Of a stretch of 64,000 bases of DNA, positions 26,915 to 36,753 are shown piece after piece. The stretch comes from an uncultured Prevotella sp. (GTDB taxonomy: Bacteria; Bacteroidota; Bacteroidia; Bacteroidales; Bacteroidaceae). Under the pieces are notes generated by a model. That model ran no database searches. It saw nothing but the letters and a program-made list of their open reading frames with translations, and was not told the origin of the DNA. The DNA is taken from positions 62,001 to 126,000 of the forward strand of contig CAKQSF010000002.1 of NCBI GenBank assembly GCA_934272845.1, in the 5' to 3' direction. The stretch's first letter is position 1, and each line of letters begins with the position of its first letter. Both the position numbers and the translations under genes were made by a program.

Positions 26915-28630
26915 ATGAAGAAAACCCTTTTAGCATTGCTTCTCGCGATGCCCATAGCAATGTCTGCGCAGTATAAGTCGCAGGTGTGGAGTCCTGACAA
27001 TGGTGACGGAACGTACACTAACCCAGTCATCAATGCCGACTATTCTGACCCAGACGTATGCGTAGGCGCAAGCGGTGAAGACTTCTATCTTACGGCATCA
27101 TCATTCAACTGCATCCCTGGTCTGCCTATACTCCATTCCAAGGACCTTGTAAACTGGGAGATAATAGGCCACGCCATAAAGAAGTTGTTGCCAGCCGACC
27201 GCTATGCTGTGCCACAACATGGTAATGGCGTATGGGCACCTTCTATACGTTACAACGAGCATAACGCCACATATTATATATATTGGGGCGACCCAGACCT
27301 CGGCGTTTTTGTCGTAACAGCCAAGGACCCAGCAGGAGAGTGGACAGAACCTAAGTGTGTTATCCCAGGAAAGGGCATGATAGACACCACTCCTCTGTGG
27401 GATGAGGATGGTAAATGCTATCTCGTTAACGGTTGGGCAAACTCACGTTGCCAGTTCAACTCAGTGCTGACAGTGCGCGAGATGTCACCCGACGGCATGA
27501 AGGCAATAGGCGATCCAGTAATAGTCTTTGACGGAAACGGCAGCAATGACCGCACCGCTGAGGGACCAAAGTTCTATAAGCGTGACGGATGGTACTGGAT
27601 AATGTGTCCTGCAGGAGGCGTACCAGTAGGACATCAACTAGCAATGCGTTCAAAGTCACCATTCGGACCATACGAGAGCAAGACAGTTCTCGCAACAGGC
27701 AATACAGAAGTCAATGGCCCTCACCAAGGTGGTTGGGTGCATTTGAAGTCAGGCGAAGACTGGTTTATGCACTTTCAGGACAAAGAAGCATACGGTCGCG
27801 TAGTATGGCTTGAGCCTGTAACATGGAAGGACAACTGGCCTGTAATGGGCGAGAAGCAAGGCGTTAAGGTATACGGAAAGACCGAGAAGTACAGCGGTCA
27901 GCCTGTGTTGAAATATAAGAAACCTAACGTTGGCAAGACATATCCTGTTAATAACCCTGTAGAGAGCGACGAGTTTAATACTCCTACGTTAGGCAAGCAG
28001 TGGCAATGGCACGCTAACTACGACCAAACATTCGGTATGCCTACACCGTTCGGTTACTATCGCCTGTTCTGCCACCGCCAAAGCGCAGACTTCAAGAACC
28101 TCTGGGAAGCCGGCAACCTGCTCCTTCAGAAGACCCCTGCCGACAACTTCACGGCAACAACGAAACTCACCATGACGGCGAAGGACGAGCAGCAGTATGG
28201 TGGTCTCATAGTGATGGGTATGGATTATTCATCAATCGTGCTGCGCAGGGTTGGCGATCACTTCGAATTGCAGCAGATAACCTGTAAGCAAGCAGATAAA
28301 GGCAAACCTGAGACAATAACAACTCTCGCCACGCTGAAGCCTACAGAGGTGGACGTTAACCCTTACCAGCCATCTATCCACTGCCAACTCTATATGCGCT
28401 TGAAGGTAGAATACATCGGTGGTAAGACAAAGGCTGGCGAGAACAAGCACGAGGCTCGCGTAACATTCGCATATTCTAAGGACGGCAAGAAGTTCACACC
28501 GTGCGGTGAACCATTCACCATGCGCCAAGGAAAGTGGATAGGTGCCAAGATAGGTCTATGCGCAGCAGAGCCTGCAGGAAAGAAAGTGCGTGGCTGGGTA
28601 GACGTAGACTGGTTCCGCATCACAAAGTAA
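26915..28630 (+). CDS. glycoside hydrolase family 43 enzyme, exported
   Basis: A 571-residue secreted enzyme, signal peptide about 1-18 (MSAQ cleavage). The N-terminal five-bladed propeller (about 28-330) has the GH43 catalytic acids: base Asp in NADYSDPDV, pKa-modulating Asp in GMIDTTPLWD and acid Glu in TAEGPKFY. The C-terminal part (about 345-571) is a beta-sandwich of the kind found after GH43 xylosidases and arabinofuranosidases. It probably trims xylan or arabinan side chains; the exact linkage is not readable. No SusCD pair or other carbohydrate genes flank it, so it is not in a typical polysaccharide locus. Confidence 0.9.
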   Translation: MKKTLLALLLAMPIAMSAQYKSQVWSPDNGDGTYTNPVINADYSDPDVCVGASGEDFYLTASSFNCIPGLPILHSKDLVNWEIIGHAIKKLLPADRYAVPQHGNGVWAPSIRYNEHNATYYIYWGDPDLGVFVVTAKDPAGEWTEPKCVIPGKGMIDTTPLWDEDGKCYLVNGWANSRCQFNSVLTVREMSPDGMKAIGDPVIVFDGNGSNDRTAEGPKFYKRDGWYWIMCPAGGVPVGHQLAMRSKSPFGPYESKTVLATGNTEVNGPHQGGWVHLKSGEDWFMHFQDKEAYGRVVWLEPVTWKDNWPVMGEKQGVKVYGKTEKYSGQPVLKYKKPNVGKTYPVNNPVESDEFNTPTLGKQWQWHANYDQTFGMPTPFGYYRLFCHRQSADFKNLWEAGNLLLQKTPADNFTATTKLTMTAKDEQQYGGLIVMGMDYSSIVLRRVGDHFELQQITCKQADKGKPETITTLATLKPTEVDVNPYQPSIHCQLYMRLKVEYIGGKTKAGENKHEARVTFAYSKDGKKFTPCGEPFTMRQGKWIGAKIGLCAAEPAGKKVRGWVDVDWFRITK

Positions 28631-28656
28631 AAGATAAGTAAAACGATAAGTTTAAG

Positions 28657-28698
28657 TCCGCAAACAGAACTCTACATGGTTCCGTTTGCGGATTTTTT
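28657..28698 (+). terminator. terminator after the GH43 gene
   Basis: TCCGCAAACAGAAC (28657-28670) pairs with GTTCCGTTTGCGGA (28679-28692) with one mismatch, followed by a T-run. Confidence 0.88.
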
Positions 28699-28737
28699 CG
28701 TAATAGGTCATCGTGCAATGAAAACTTTTATCTATCA

Positions 28738-28895
28738 ACTTACAATCTGAAAGCATACAAATCACGTTGCAATAAGATAGTTATTACACTGCGATTTGAT
28801 GCAAATCGTGCTGCAAAAGCACCCAAACCGCAGTGCCGAAAAATACAAAGAAAGATTGTAAGTAAAAAGATTCGTATTCATTATAGATTGTAAGT
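28738..28895. repeat. ACTTACAATCT-bounded repeat region
   Basis: ACTTACAATCT (28738-28748) is inverted at 28853-28863 and again at 28885-28895. The interior has AAAAGCACCCAAA-CGCAG, also present inside the 192-bp-pitch element at about 59093-59111, so these intergenic sequences share modules. No gene is visible between 28631 and 29046. Confidence 0.6.
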
Positions 28896-28988
28896 AAGGG
28901 GAAAAATATGAAGCATAAAACCTGAAATGTCAGAATAGTATCTTTTACCTACGACAGTTAGCCTGGCATTAACCTTGGAGAGAGGGTA

Positions 28989-29029
28989 TAAAAAATGCAC
29001 CCCCAGACGATATTTGTCGTCTGAGGGTG
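28989..29029 (-). terminator. terminator for the AAA_14/DUF4143 ATPase
   Basis: Read on the minus strand, CACCCTCAGACGA (29029-29017) pairs with TCGTCTGGGGGTG (29010-28998), followed by a CATTTTTT tract. Confidence 0.82.
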
Positions 29030-29046
29030 TTACTTGTAATTGCTTA

Positions 29047-30339
29047 TTATTTCCAACATGACAGACAAGCGTACAGAGGAATGTTTGTCATCCAGTCTTG
29101 CTCCTTATATGGAAGCATCGAGAAGCGAATACCTTTTAGTTGCGGGTTGTTGTTGATGAATGTGCGAAGAGATTTCGATTTTACGTTTACTTCTGCTTTT
29201 ACCTCTATAGGGACTACGTGGTCGTGGTGCTGTGTGAGGAAGTCTATCTCTATTGTCGAATTGTTTACAGAGTGATAATATAGCGGTAGTTCCAGCGTGT
29301 GCAGTTGCGTGAAGATATATAATTCTGTAAACGCTCCTTTATATTCAGAAAAAATGTTGTTACCAACCAACATCGATTCCGCAGAAGTCTCAGACATTGC
29401 TCCCATAAGTCCCACGTCAAGCATGAATAGCTTGAAGACGTTGATATCCTCATAGAATTTTAACGGCATTTGAGGACTGTTGACTCTTGGTACTTTATAC
29501 GCTAAGCCAGCATCAATAAGCCACTGTATAGCTAGTTCAAAGTCTGTGGCTCTTGAGCTTTTCTTAATGCTTCCGTATATAAATTTTTTGTTTTCTTTTG
29601 CCAACTGCGACGGTATGCTGTCCCAGACCATATTGATTCGTGGAATCTCACGTGCTGGAGCATGTTTAGAGAAATCTCGTCGGTAGTCGTTAATTATCTG
29701 CTTCTGTATGTTTCTTATCTCTTGTAGCCCTTTCTTTTCAGTGTAAGCAAGTACGGCTGCGGGCATTCCGCCAACGTAATAATATTGGCGAAGCAAACTG
29801 ATAAGTTCCGTTTCGAGTAAGTTAATGACAGGCCAGTTTGCGCTTTTTAATACAGACACCATATTGTTTTTACCCATGGCAGCCAAAAATTCAAGAAAGG
29901 TCATGGGATAAAGATGTAGTTCCTCTACCTTGCCAACGGGATATGATACACCGTTATGCAGTGAAAGCCCTAATAGAGAACCTGCTACTATGATGTGAAT
30001 GTTAGGAGTATCCTCGCAGAAGAACTTTAGTACTTCAAGTGCTTTAGGACAGTCTTGAATCTCATCAAGTACAACAAGAGTGTCGTTAGGAGTAATGTCC
30101 ACCTGACTTATCGCTGACAATGCCAACAATAAGTCATTGCTTGTCCCTCCTTTTTCGAATATCTCAGCCGCCTTTTTGTCACGATCAAGGCTGAAGAAAG
30201 CAAGTTTTGCGTATTCTTTCTTGCCAAAAGCTTGTAGTATATATGTTTTGCCTACCTGTCTCGCACCATTGAGTATCAGCGGCTTTCGCCCCTGCTTGTC
30301 CTTCCAAAGTAATAGTTCTTTATATATATCCCTTATCAT
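29047..30339 (-). CDS. AAA_14/DUF4143 ATPase, copy 1
   Basis: A 430-residue ATPase with Walker A GARQVGKT (25-32), Walker B LVVLDEIQDCP and the sensor segment IIVAGSLLGLSLH, all typical of AAA_14. The C-terminal DUF4143 domain carries IEIDFLTQ and PIEVKA, the spaced D and ExK residues of a PD-(D/E)XK-like nuclease fold. Function of the family is unknown; defence, toxin-antitoxin and membrane roles have all been suggested. A 32-bp-pitch tandem repeat covers its promoter and upstream DNA, as for the paralogue at 59408. It is a single-gene unit with its own terminator. Confidence 0.88.
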   Translation of the reverse strand: MIRDIYKELLLWKDKQGRKPLILNGARQVGKTYILQAFGKKEYAKLAFFSLDRDKKAAEIFEKGGTSNDLLLALSAISQVDITPNDTLVVLDEIQDCPKALEVLKFFCEDTPNIHIIVAGSLLGLSLHNGVSYPVGKVEELHLYPMTFLEFLAAMGKNNMVSVLKSANWPVINLLETELISLLRQYYYVGGMPAAVLAYTEKKGLQEIRNIQKQIINDYRRDFSKHAPAREIPRINMVWDSIPSQLAKENKKFIYGSIKKSSRATDFELAIQWLIDAGLAYKVPRVNSPQMPLKFYEDINVFKLFMLDVGLMGAMSETSAESMLVGNNIFSEYKGAFTELYIFTQLHTLELPLYYHSVNNSTIEIDFLTQHHDHVVPIEVKAEVNVKSKSLRTFINNNPQLKGIRFSMLPYKEQDWMTNIPLYACLSCWK

Positions 30340-30343
30340 ACGT

Positions 30344-30467
30344 TACACTTTTTTTGACGAATATGTGTTGCAAAGGTACATTTTTTCTAACGAATAAACG
30401 ATAAAACCTACATTTTTTTAAACGAATAATTAGCAAAACCTTACACTCTTTCTAACGAATGATGTAG
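30344..30467 (-). repeat. four-copy 32/33-bp tandem array over the ATPase promoter
   Basis: Copies start at 30344, 30377, 30409 and 30441. The shared plus-strand pattern is TACA, a T-run, ACGAATA, a variable part and AAAACC. The gene-proximal copy has GCAAAGG instead of AAAACC, which creates the -7 box TACCTTTG (30378-30371), 32 bases upstream of the ATG. Confidence 0.85.
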
Positions 30468-30490
30468 GAAACGGTGATTTCTTATGATAC

Positions 30491-30997
30491 TTACTTCTTC
30501 CAAAGGTTATAACCTATGGTCAGGAAAAAGTCGTCATCATCGTAGCCGTAGGTAGTACTGATGTCGTAACCGAACGTTGCGCTGTACTTACCACGACGTA
30601 TTCCTGCGCCCAGACGGATGCCATCGTCAACCTTGTTGCGGTTGAAACCATAACTAAGGTATGGTCCGAAGAAGGGATAAAGAGTTAGATTCTTTGGTAA
30701 GGCGATGCGGTAACTGAGGAGAGCAGGGATAACAATGGAGTGGTTGAAATGCCAGTTCTGCAAGCGATTCATGTATTCTATACCTGTTTCAATGTAGAAT
30801 GGTAGGGGAGAAACGTGAATATCGCCCGTTATTCCTGCTAAAGGGAAGATGCTGAAGTCACCAAAACCATCAGCAAAAGAGACGTTGAAGCCTGCTTTAA
30901 CGTCTATGCTATACTTCGGATTGTCGTCTGTTGTCTGCGCTTTTACGAGTAATGCAGAAGACAAAGCGAGCGTGGTTATAACAAGTTTTAGTTTCAT
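30491..30997 (-). CDS. outer-membrane beta-barrel protein
   Basis: A 168-residue protein with a signal peptide (about 1-20, VKAQ cleavage) and alternating short amphipathic strands ending in an aromatic-rich C-terminal strand (FFLTIGYNLWKK). This is the pattern of the small outer-membrane beta-barrel families (OmpX/porin-like) of Bacteroidetes. About eight strands are expected. Ligand or function is unknown. It ends 13 bases before maf on the same strand order (maf upstream), so co-transcription with maf is likely. Confidence 0.8.
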   Translation of the reverse strand: MKLKLVITTLALSSALLVKAQTTDDNPKYSIDVKAGFNVSFADGFGDFSIFPLAGITGDIHVSPLPFYIETGIEYMNRLQNWHFNHSIVIPALLSYRIALPKNLTLYPFFGPYLSYGFNRNKVDDGIRLGAGIRRGKYSATFGYDISTTYGYDDDDFFLTIGYNLWKK

Positions 30998-31010
30998 TGC
31001 TTGTTCTTTT

Positions 31011-31583
31011 TTATTTAATTGGCATCATGTTTTTAAGTTCTTCGTAGATGCGTTGTACAGGAAGTCCCATCACATTGTAGTAACTTCCCGTTATGCCAGT
31101 GATGCCTATGTAGCCTATCCACTCCTGAATGCCATAGGCACCAGCCTTGTCCATTGGCTTATAGGTGCGGATATAGTGCCATATCTCATCATCGGAGAGT
31201 TCCTTGAAGGTAACATTGGTACATACGGTGAAGTGCTTTTGCATTGCTGTTGTGGTGAGACAAACGCCAGTGTAGACCTGATGCGTCTTGCCACTAAGTT
31301 CGCGCAGCATACGGAAAGCGTCCTGTTCGTCAGTAGGTTTGCCCATGATGTCGTTGCCACATACCACTACGGTATCAGCGGTAAGAACGATATTATCCGT
31401 GCCTATGAGGTTGTCACGGTAGGGAATAGCCTTCTTTTGGGCTATGTATTCCGCCACTTCTTCGGCTGGAAGAGTGTCGGGGTAAGACTCGTCAATGCCT
31501 TTTATTACGAGAACATCGAACGGAACGCCGAGCCCTTGCAACAGTTCTTTGCGGCGAGGGGAGTTAGAAGAGAGAATTAGCAT
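31011..31583 (-). CDS. maf: Maf-type nucleoside triphosphate pyrophosphatase
   Basis: A 190-residue house-cleaning enzyme that hydrolyses non-canonical or modified nucleoside triphosphates, often dTTP/UTP-like. It begins MLILSSNSPRRKELL, the Maf signature, and has the catalytic ADTVVVCGNDIMGKP segment and a C-terminal GAYGIQEW motif. ATG 31583 is preferred over a GTG at 31601 that adds six unconserved residues. The outer-membrane barrel gene follows closely. Confidence 0.92.
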   Translation of the reverse strand: MLILSSNSPRRKELLQGLGVPFDVLVIKGIDESYPDTLPAEEVAEYIAQKKAIPYRDNLIGTDNIVLTADTVVVCGNDIMGKPTDEQDAFRMLRELSGKTHQVYTGVCLTTTAMQKHFTVCTNVTFKELSDDEIWHYIRTYKPMDKAGAYGIQEWIGYIGITGITGSYYNVMGLPVQRIYEELKNMMPIK

Positions 31584-31850
31584 GGTGATATGAAACCCCA
31601 CCCACTGTCCCTATCTCATGATGTGGGGGAGATACTTCTGTAGGGGTTAGCAGGGAGGGAAGATGAATTTGTAAAAAAAATGATGTTGGGTTATTATTGT
31701 AATGTTCAGAAAAGCCACTTGATAATCTTTCATTGAAATCTGTTTATATATTGGTTTTCTGCAGAATCTCAAAAAAAATCTTAGCAATCTAAATCGTAAG
31801 TTGAACAAGTTGTTTTTTGAACTTTACCTAAAAGTTATCTGTAAGCAAAA
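31584..31850. other. gene-free region between maf and maeB
   Basis: Holds degraded GC-rich repeats (about 31592-31660: ACCCCACCC, GTGGGGGAG, AGGGAGGG) and then A/T-rich sequence with no feature I can name. Confidence 0.5.
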
Positions 31851-31883
31851 CAGCCGTATAATGAAAGTGGCATTATACGGCTG
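31843..31883 (-). terminator. terminator for maeB
   Basis: CAGCCGTATAATG (31851-31863) and CATTATACGGCTG (31871-31883) form a perfect 13-bp stem with a 7-base loop. On the minus strand it is followed by a short TTTT tract. Confidence 0.8.
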
Positions 31884-31918
31884 TCGTTACATATTATTTA
31901 CGCTTTAAGGCGTTAGCA

Positions 31919-34204
31919 TTATTTCTTCTTTAACTTCTCAACGTAAGCGTCGATAACGGCAACTGCTGTGATGTTAACGATGTCGCGAACGCTAGAATCA
32001 AAGTCAGTGAAGTGGATAGGCTTGTTAAGACCCATCTGGATAGGACCAATAACCTCTGTCTCTGGTGAGAACTGCTGAATCAGTTTGTATGCAGAGTTAG
32101 CAGCAGTGAGGTCAGGGAATATCATAGAGTTAACCACCTCGTTGTGCAGACGGAGGAAAGGATACTTAGAATCACGACGCTCATGGTCAAGAGCCATATC
32201 GACAGTCATCTCACCATCGAGTTTCAACTCAGGGTTCTCGTCCTGCATTTCCTTTACAACCTCAGCCATCAAGCGTGACGCACCCTTCTTGTCAGCACCG
32301 AAGTTAGAGTGTGCTATCATCGCAATCTTAGGTTCATCGTTGAAGAAACGGATAGTGTCTGCGGTCAGACGTGCTATGTCTTTCAGTGTGTCTTTGTCAG
32401 GAGCCTGGTTCACAAGAGTATCAGCGATGTAGTAAGTGCCACGCTTTGAGTTCAGAATATGCATGGTACCGAAGTGGTTGTATGGCGCACGAATGCCCAC
32501 AATCTCCTTCGCTGCCTTGATAGTATTAGAGAACTTGGTGTAAACGCCAGTGATGAATGCGTCAGCATCGCCAGTCTCTACCATCATCATACCGAAGTAG
32601 TTGCGCTCGAACATCTTATCGTTAGCCTCCTCGAAGGTGTAACCCTCACGGCAACGCTTGTCAGATAATACCTTAGCGTAACGCTCACGACGCTCACGCT
32701 CACGGTCATGACGCAGGTTAACAATCTCAATTCCGTCGAGGTTCAGTTCCAGTTCCTGCGCCTTCTTCTGTATCATCTCGTCGTTACCGAGCAGTATTGG
32801 TTTGCAGAGGCCTTCCTCCTTAGCCTGTACGGCAGCCTTAATCATTGTTGGGTGCAGACCCTCAGCGAATACTACACGCTGTGGATGCTTGCGCGCTGTC
32901 TCATAAAGGTTCTGGGTAACGCTTGTCTCCTGGCCCATGCGTAGGCGGAGTTCGCGCTTGTACTGATCCCAGTCTGTAATCTGCTTACGTGCGACACCGC
33001 TCTCTATAGCGGCCTTAGCAACAGCGGCAGACACCTCAGTGATAAGACGTGGGTCAACAGGTTTCGGAATGAAGTAGTCAGGACCGAAGGTAAGATTGTT
33101 AACATTATAAACCTGGTTCACAACGTCTGGTACTGGTTGTTTAGCCAAATCAGCGATAGCATGAACCGCAGCGAGTTTCATTTCTTCATTGATAGCCTTA
33201 GCGTTTACGTCAAGAGCACCGCGGAAGATGTATGGGAAACCGATAACATTGTTAATCTGGTTTGGATAATCAGAACGACCTGTTGACATCAGCACGTCTG
33301 GACGAGCCGCCATAGCGTCCTCATATGAAATCTCAGGAACAGGATTTGCACAAGCAAACACAATAGGGTTGTTTGCCATAGAGCGTATCATGTCCTGTGA
33401 TAGCACGTTACCCTTAGAGAGACCAAGGAATACGTCAGCGCCACGCATAGCCTCTTCCAGTGTGTGTACGTCGCGACGGTCAGTAGCAAAGAACTTCTTT
33501 TGCTCGCTAAGGTTCTCGCGGTCAGATGTAATCACGCCCTTAGAGTCGAGCATCAATATGTTTTCGCTGCGTGCACCGAGAGAGATGTATAACTTAGTAC
33601 ACATGATGGCAGCGGCACCTGCACCACTTACTACGATCTTCACATCCTCAATCTTCTTGCCAGCGACCTCAAGTGCGTTGATAAGACCAGCAGATGAGAT
33701 GATAGCAGTACCGTGTTGGTCGTCGTGCATTACAGGAATGTCGAGCGTTTTCTTCAGCCTGTCCTCAATATAGAAGCACTCTGGCGCCTTGATATCCTCC
33801 AGGTTGATACCACCGAAGGTAGGAGCGATCTTCTCAACAGCCTCACAGAACTTCTCAGGGTCTTTCTCTGCAACCTCAATGTCGAAGACATCGACACCGC
33901 CGTAAATCTTAAACAGAAGACCTTTACCCTCCATTACAGGCTTACCAGACATCGCACCGATGTCGCCAAGACCGAGTACTGCGGTACCATTAGATATTAC
34001 TGCTACGAGATTTCCTTTGTCAGTGTACTTGTAAACTTCGTCAGGGTTCTGCTGAATCTCAAGACATGGGAAAGCAACACCTGGTGAATATGCAAGACTA
34101 AGGTCTGTCTGAGTGCGGTAAGGCTTTGTTGGCATTACCTCAATTTTACCAGGTCGGCCATTCTCATGATATTGAAGAGCCGCTTCTTTTGTAATAACTG
34201 CCAT
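31919..34204 (-). CDS. maeB: NADP-type malic enzyme fused to phosphotransacetylase domain
   Basis: A 761-residue MaeB-type protein that decarboxylates malate to pyruvate. The N-terminal malic enzyme part (about 1-425) has the malic signature [12 protein letters not shown], a catalytic-site segment and the Rossmann loop VVSGAGAAA. The C-terminal part (about 430-761) resembles phosphotransacetylase, which in this family usually regulates the enzyme through acetyl-CoA. The length is normal for the fusion. It links C4 acids to pyruvate, consistent with a succinate/propionate-type fermenter. Confidence 0.95.
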   Translation of the reverse strand: MAVITKEAALQYHENGRPGKIEVMPTKPYRTQTDLSLAYSPGVAFPCLEIQQNPDEVYKYTDKGNLVAVISNGTAVLGLGDIGAMSGKPVMEGKGLLFKIYGGVDVFDIEVAEKDPEKFCEAVEKIAPTFGGINLEDIKAPECFYIEDRLKKTLDIPVMHDDQHGTAIISSAGLINALEVAGKKIEDVKIVVSGAGAAAIMCTKLYISLGARSENILMLDSKGVITSDRENLSEQKKFFATDRRDVHTLEEAMRGADVFLGLSKGNVLSQDMIRSMANNPIVFACANPVPEISYEDAMAARPDVLMSTGRSDYPNQINNVIGFPYIFRGALDVNAKAINEEMKLAAVHAIADLAKQPVPDVVNQVYNVNNLTFGPDYFIPKPVDPRLITEVSAAVAKAAIESGVARKQITDWDQYKRELRLRMGQETSVTQNLYETARKHPQRVVFAEGLHPTMIKAAVQAKEEGLCKPILLGNDEMIQKKAQELELNLDGIEIVNLRHDRERERRERYAKVLSDKRCREGYTFEEANDKMFERNYFGMMMVETGDADAFITGVYTKFSNTIKAAKEIVGIRAPYNHFGTMHILNSKRGTYYIADTLVNQAPDKDTLKDIARLTADTIRFFNDEPKIAMIAHSNFGADKKGASRLMAEVVKEMQDENPELKLDGEMTVDMALDHERRDSKYPFLRLHNEVVNSMIFPDLTAANSAYKLIQQFSPETEVIGPIQMGLNKPIHFTDFDSSVRDIVNITAVAVIDAYVEKLKKK

Positions 34205-34343
34205 AAAATAAAAAATGTTTATGTTATTGTTTTGGTTGTTTAAATCCTTTATGTTATATGTTTTAGGGTGTTGTACTGCTTTTTCTTCGGTTCAGATAAC
34301 GGTATGTGCGGTTCTTTAGTGCGTCTTCTTCGCACAGTAACAT

Positions 34344-35777
34344 TTATCCGAACAAAGCCCGTATAGCCTCTTCCACCTTCCTTGCTGGGTGCAGGTTGAT
34401 GTTAAACTGTTTGCCCTTTAAAGCGTTGATGTTACGTTTCGGGATAATTATATCGCTGAATCCGAGTTTCTCTGCTTCCTGAATACGCTGCTCTATGCGG
34501 CTGACAGGTCTCACTTCTCCACTCAGTCCTACCTCACCGCATACACACCAACCTTCGTCTATAGGCATATCGAGGTTGCTTGATATAACTGCTGCGATGA
34601 CACTGAGGTCCATTGCCATGTCCGTAACTTTCAGTCCGCCCGCTATGTTGAGGAAAACGTCCTTCTGCATAAGTTTGAATCCAACTCTCTTTTCAAGCAC
34701 AGCGAGGAGCATATTCAATCTTCTTTGGTCGAAACCAGTGGCGGAACGCTGTGGAGTTCCGTATGCTGCGGACGATACAAGAGCCTGAGTCTCCACGAGG
34801 AAAGGCCTCATTCCCTCCACCGCTGCACTGATAGCAATGCCGCTCATGCCCTCTCTGTCGTCGCTAAGTAATAGTTCTGACGGATTGCTGACGGGTCGTA
34901 GACCGTTTTGTTGCATCTCATATATGCCGAGTTCTGATGTAGACCCAAAGCGGTTTTTAATGCTTCGCAGTATGCGATATATGCCTTGGCGGTCGCCTTC
35001 AAACTGAATTACGGCGTCAACGATATGCTCCAGTATCTTAGGTCCTGCAATAGAGCCTTCCTTATTGATGTGACCAATCAGTATAACAGGCACTCCGCTC
35101 GCCTTAGCAAATCGTAATAGTGCGGAAGCACATTCTCTTATCTGCGTGATACTGCCTGGTGCGGAGTCTACAGTCTCCGTCTCCATGGTCTGGATGGAGT
35201 CGATAATAATGAGGTCAGGTGCGCAATTCTTAATCTGTTCGAATATTTTCTCGATGGAAGTCTCACAGAGTATCATCACCTCTTCGTTGGTTGCGCCCTC
35301 TATTCTGTCAGCCCTCATGCGCAGTTGATGTGCGCTTTCTTCACCGCTGATGTAGAGGACGTCTGTTCCTTTCATCCTCATTATGGTCTGAAGTGTCAGC
35401 GTACTCTTGCCTATGCCTGGGTCACCGCCCAGCAGAATGATGCTACCTGGCACCAGACCGCCACCAAGAACGCGGTTTAGTTCGGCATCATTCATATCTA
35501 TTCGTGGCTCCGCAGTGGTTGAAATATCTTTCAGTCGCATGGCAGAACTCTTCAGAGCGTGCTGCATACTGCCGCCCATGCTGCCTCCAACCGTAGCCGC
35601 GCGTCTTGCGGCAGATACTTCTCTTGCTGCCATTCGTGCGCTTTGCTGCCCACTATCACTGCCGATCTTTATCTCGCGAAAGGTGTTCCACTGGTTGCAT
35701 GATGGGCATTTGCCAATCCATTTTGCAGATTCTTGTCCACAATTTTCGCAAACGTATGCGGTCTTTTCTTTTGCCAT
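34344..35777 (-). CDS. radA: DNA repair protein RadA
   Basis: RecA-related protein that promotes branch migration during recombinational repair. The 477-residue product has the N-terminal Cys4 zinc finger (CENCG to CPSC), Walker A GGDPGIGKST, the RadA-specific KNRFGSTSE motif, and a C-terminal Lon-like domain (SGEVRPVSRIEQR). ATG 35777 gives the usual start MAKEKTAYVCENCG; the 19 upstream in-frame codons are unconserved. A -7 box at 35832-35839 precedes it. Confidence 0.97.
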   Translation of the reverse strand: MAKEKTAYVCENCGQESAKWIGKCPSCNQWNTFREIKIGSDSGQQSARMAAREVSAARRAATVGGSMGGSMQHALKSSAMRLKDISTTAEPRIDMNDAELNRVLGGGLVPGSIILLGGDPGIGKSTLTLQTIMRMKGTDVLYISGEESAHQLRMRADRIEGATNEEVMILCETSIEKIFEQIKNCAPDLIIIDSIQTMETETVDSAPGSITQIRECASALLRFAKASGVPVILIGHINKEGSIAGPKILEHIVDAVIQFEGDRQGIYRILRSIKNRFGSTSELGIYEMQQNGLRPVSNPSELLLSDDREGMSGIAISAAVEGMRPFLVETQALVSSAAYGTPQRSATGFDQRRLNMLLAVLEKRVGFKLMQKDVFLNIAGGLKVTDMAMDLSVIAAVISSNLDMPIDEGWCVCGEVGLSGEVRPVSRIEQRIQEAEKLGFSDIIIPKRNINALKGKQFNINLHPARKVEEAIRALFG

Positions 35778-35831
35778 AGGTTCATAGGTAAGGTGTGTTA
35801 TAAAAACAACGCCGTTATGCTTACACGTTTG

Positions 35832-35839
35832 CAAAGGTA
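35832..35839 (-). promoter_or_regulatory. -7 promoter box for radA
   Basis: CAAAGGTA on the plus strand, TACCTTTG on the minus strand, 54 bases before the ATG. Confidence 0.55.
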
Positions 35840-35934
35840 CTAATTTTTATCCTTTCAATGAAACAAAATGTAGAAAAAGTAGGCTTTTTGGTTAAAAATC
35901 GTTGCTTCTTCATGTGGTTTTCGCTATTATTTGT

Positions 35935-35942
35935 TACCTTTG
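35935..35942 (+). promoter_or_regulatory. -7 promoter box, leaderless geometry
   Basis: TACCTTTG ends seven bases before the ATG at 35950, the same spacing seen at ligA. Confidence 0.55.
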
Positions 35943-35949
35943 TGGCATA

Positions 35950-36753
35950 ATGAAGAATATATTGTTTACATTGTCGTGCCTTCTTCTCTTGTCGATGGCT
36001 TTAGCCTGTGGTAATGGGGAGAAGTCTGTTGGTATGTCAAACGCTGATCGTGATGTCCTTCGCCGTGAGGATTCTGCGGCCTTTAAGGTGGGCGTTTTGC
36101 CGACGGAGGATTGTCTTCCTATTGTTGTTGCGAAGGAACTGCGTCTCTTCGATACTCTTGGTGTGTCCGTACACTTGCGTCATTACAATGCGTTGAGCGA
36201 GTGTCGCATAGCCCTTAGAGACTCATTAGTGCAGGGGGCGGTGATAGACACTGTACTGATGGCTGAGATGATAGGCAAAGGAACACCGTTATATAAGGGT
36301 ATGAGGACAGAGATGCGGTGGAAATTTCTGACTGCAAAGAAAGCCAGAATAACCCGTTTGGAACAGTTGGCAGACAAGACAATCGCTGCTGATAGTCATG
36401 GGGAGGCGCACAGACTGGCAGAGGCGGCTATAGATTCGCTACAAAAGAAAGGCCAACTTGTGTTTATATTACAGGTGGAAGACTTGAATATTCGTCTGAA
36501 AATGCTGATGAATGGTAATGTAGACGCAGCGCTGCTGCCAGAACCTTTTGCCACTAAGGCGCTGGACCAAGGGGCGAACGTTATAGAAAGGGTGAAATCA
36601 AAACCTGCTGGTGTGCTGGCATTACGTAGTGATGCTATGAAACCACAGTCGCGCAAGGAACAATACAAGTTATTCTTGAAGGCGATAGATATTGCCAAAG
36701 ACTCTATACAACGTTACGGAAAAGACAAATACATGCATCTGTTGATAAAATAA
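35950..36753 (+). CDS. orphan solute-binding lipoprotein (NMT1/NrtA-like)
   Basis: A 267-residue lipoprotein with lipobox Cys at position 20 (MALAC). The mature part resembles periplasmic type II binding proteins of the NMT1/nitrate/taurine type: KVGVLPTEDCLPIVVAKELRLF, then KTIAADSHGEAHR and NGNVDAALLPEPFATKAL. No ABC permease or ATPase gene is adjacent. The stop overlaps the next ATG (TAATG), so it is translationally coupled to the TPR protein. ATG 35950 is preferred to an in-frame start at 35902, which lies before the promoter. Ligand unknown. Confidence 0.8.
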   Translation: MKNILFTLSCLLLLSMALACGNGEKSVGMSNADRDVLRREDSAAFKVGVLPTEDCLPIVVAKELRLFDTLGVSVHLRHYNALSECRIALRDSLVQGAVIDTVLMAEMIGKGTPLYKGMRTEMRWKFLTAKKARITRLEQLADKTIAADSHGEAHRLAEAAIDSLQKKGQLVFILQVEDLNIRLKMLMNGNVDAALLPEPFATKALDQGANVIERVKSKPAGVLALRSDAMKPQSRKEQYKLFLKAIDIAKDSIQRYGKDKYMHLLIK

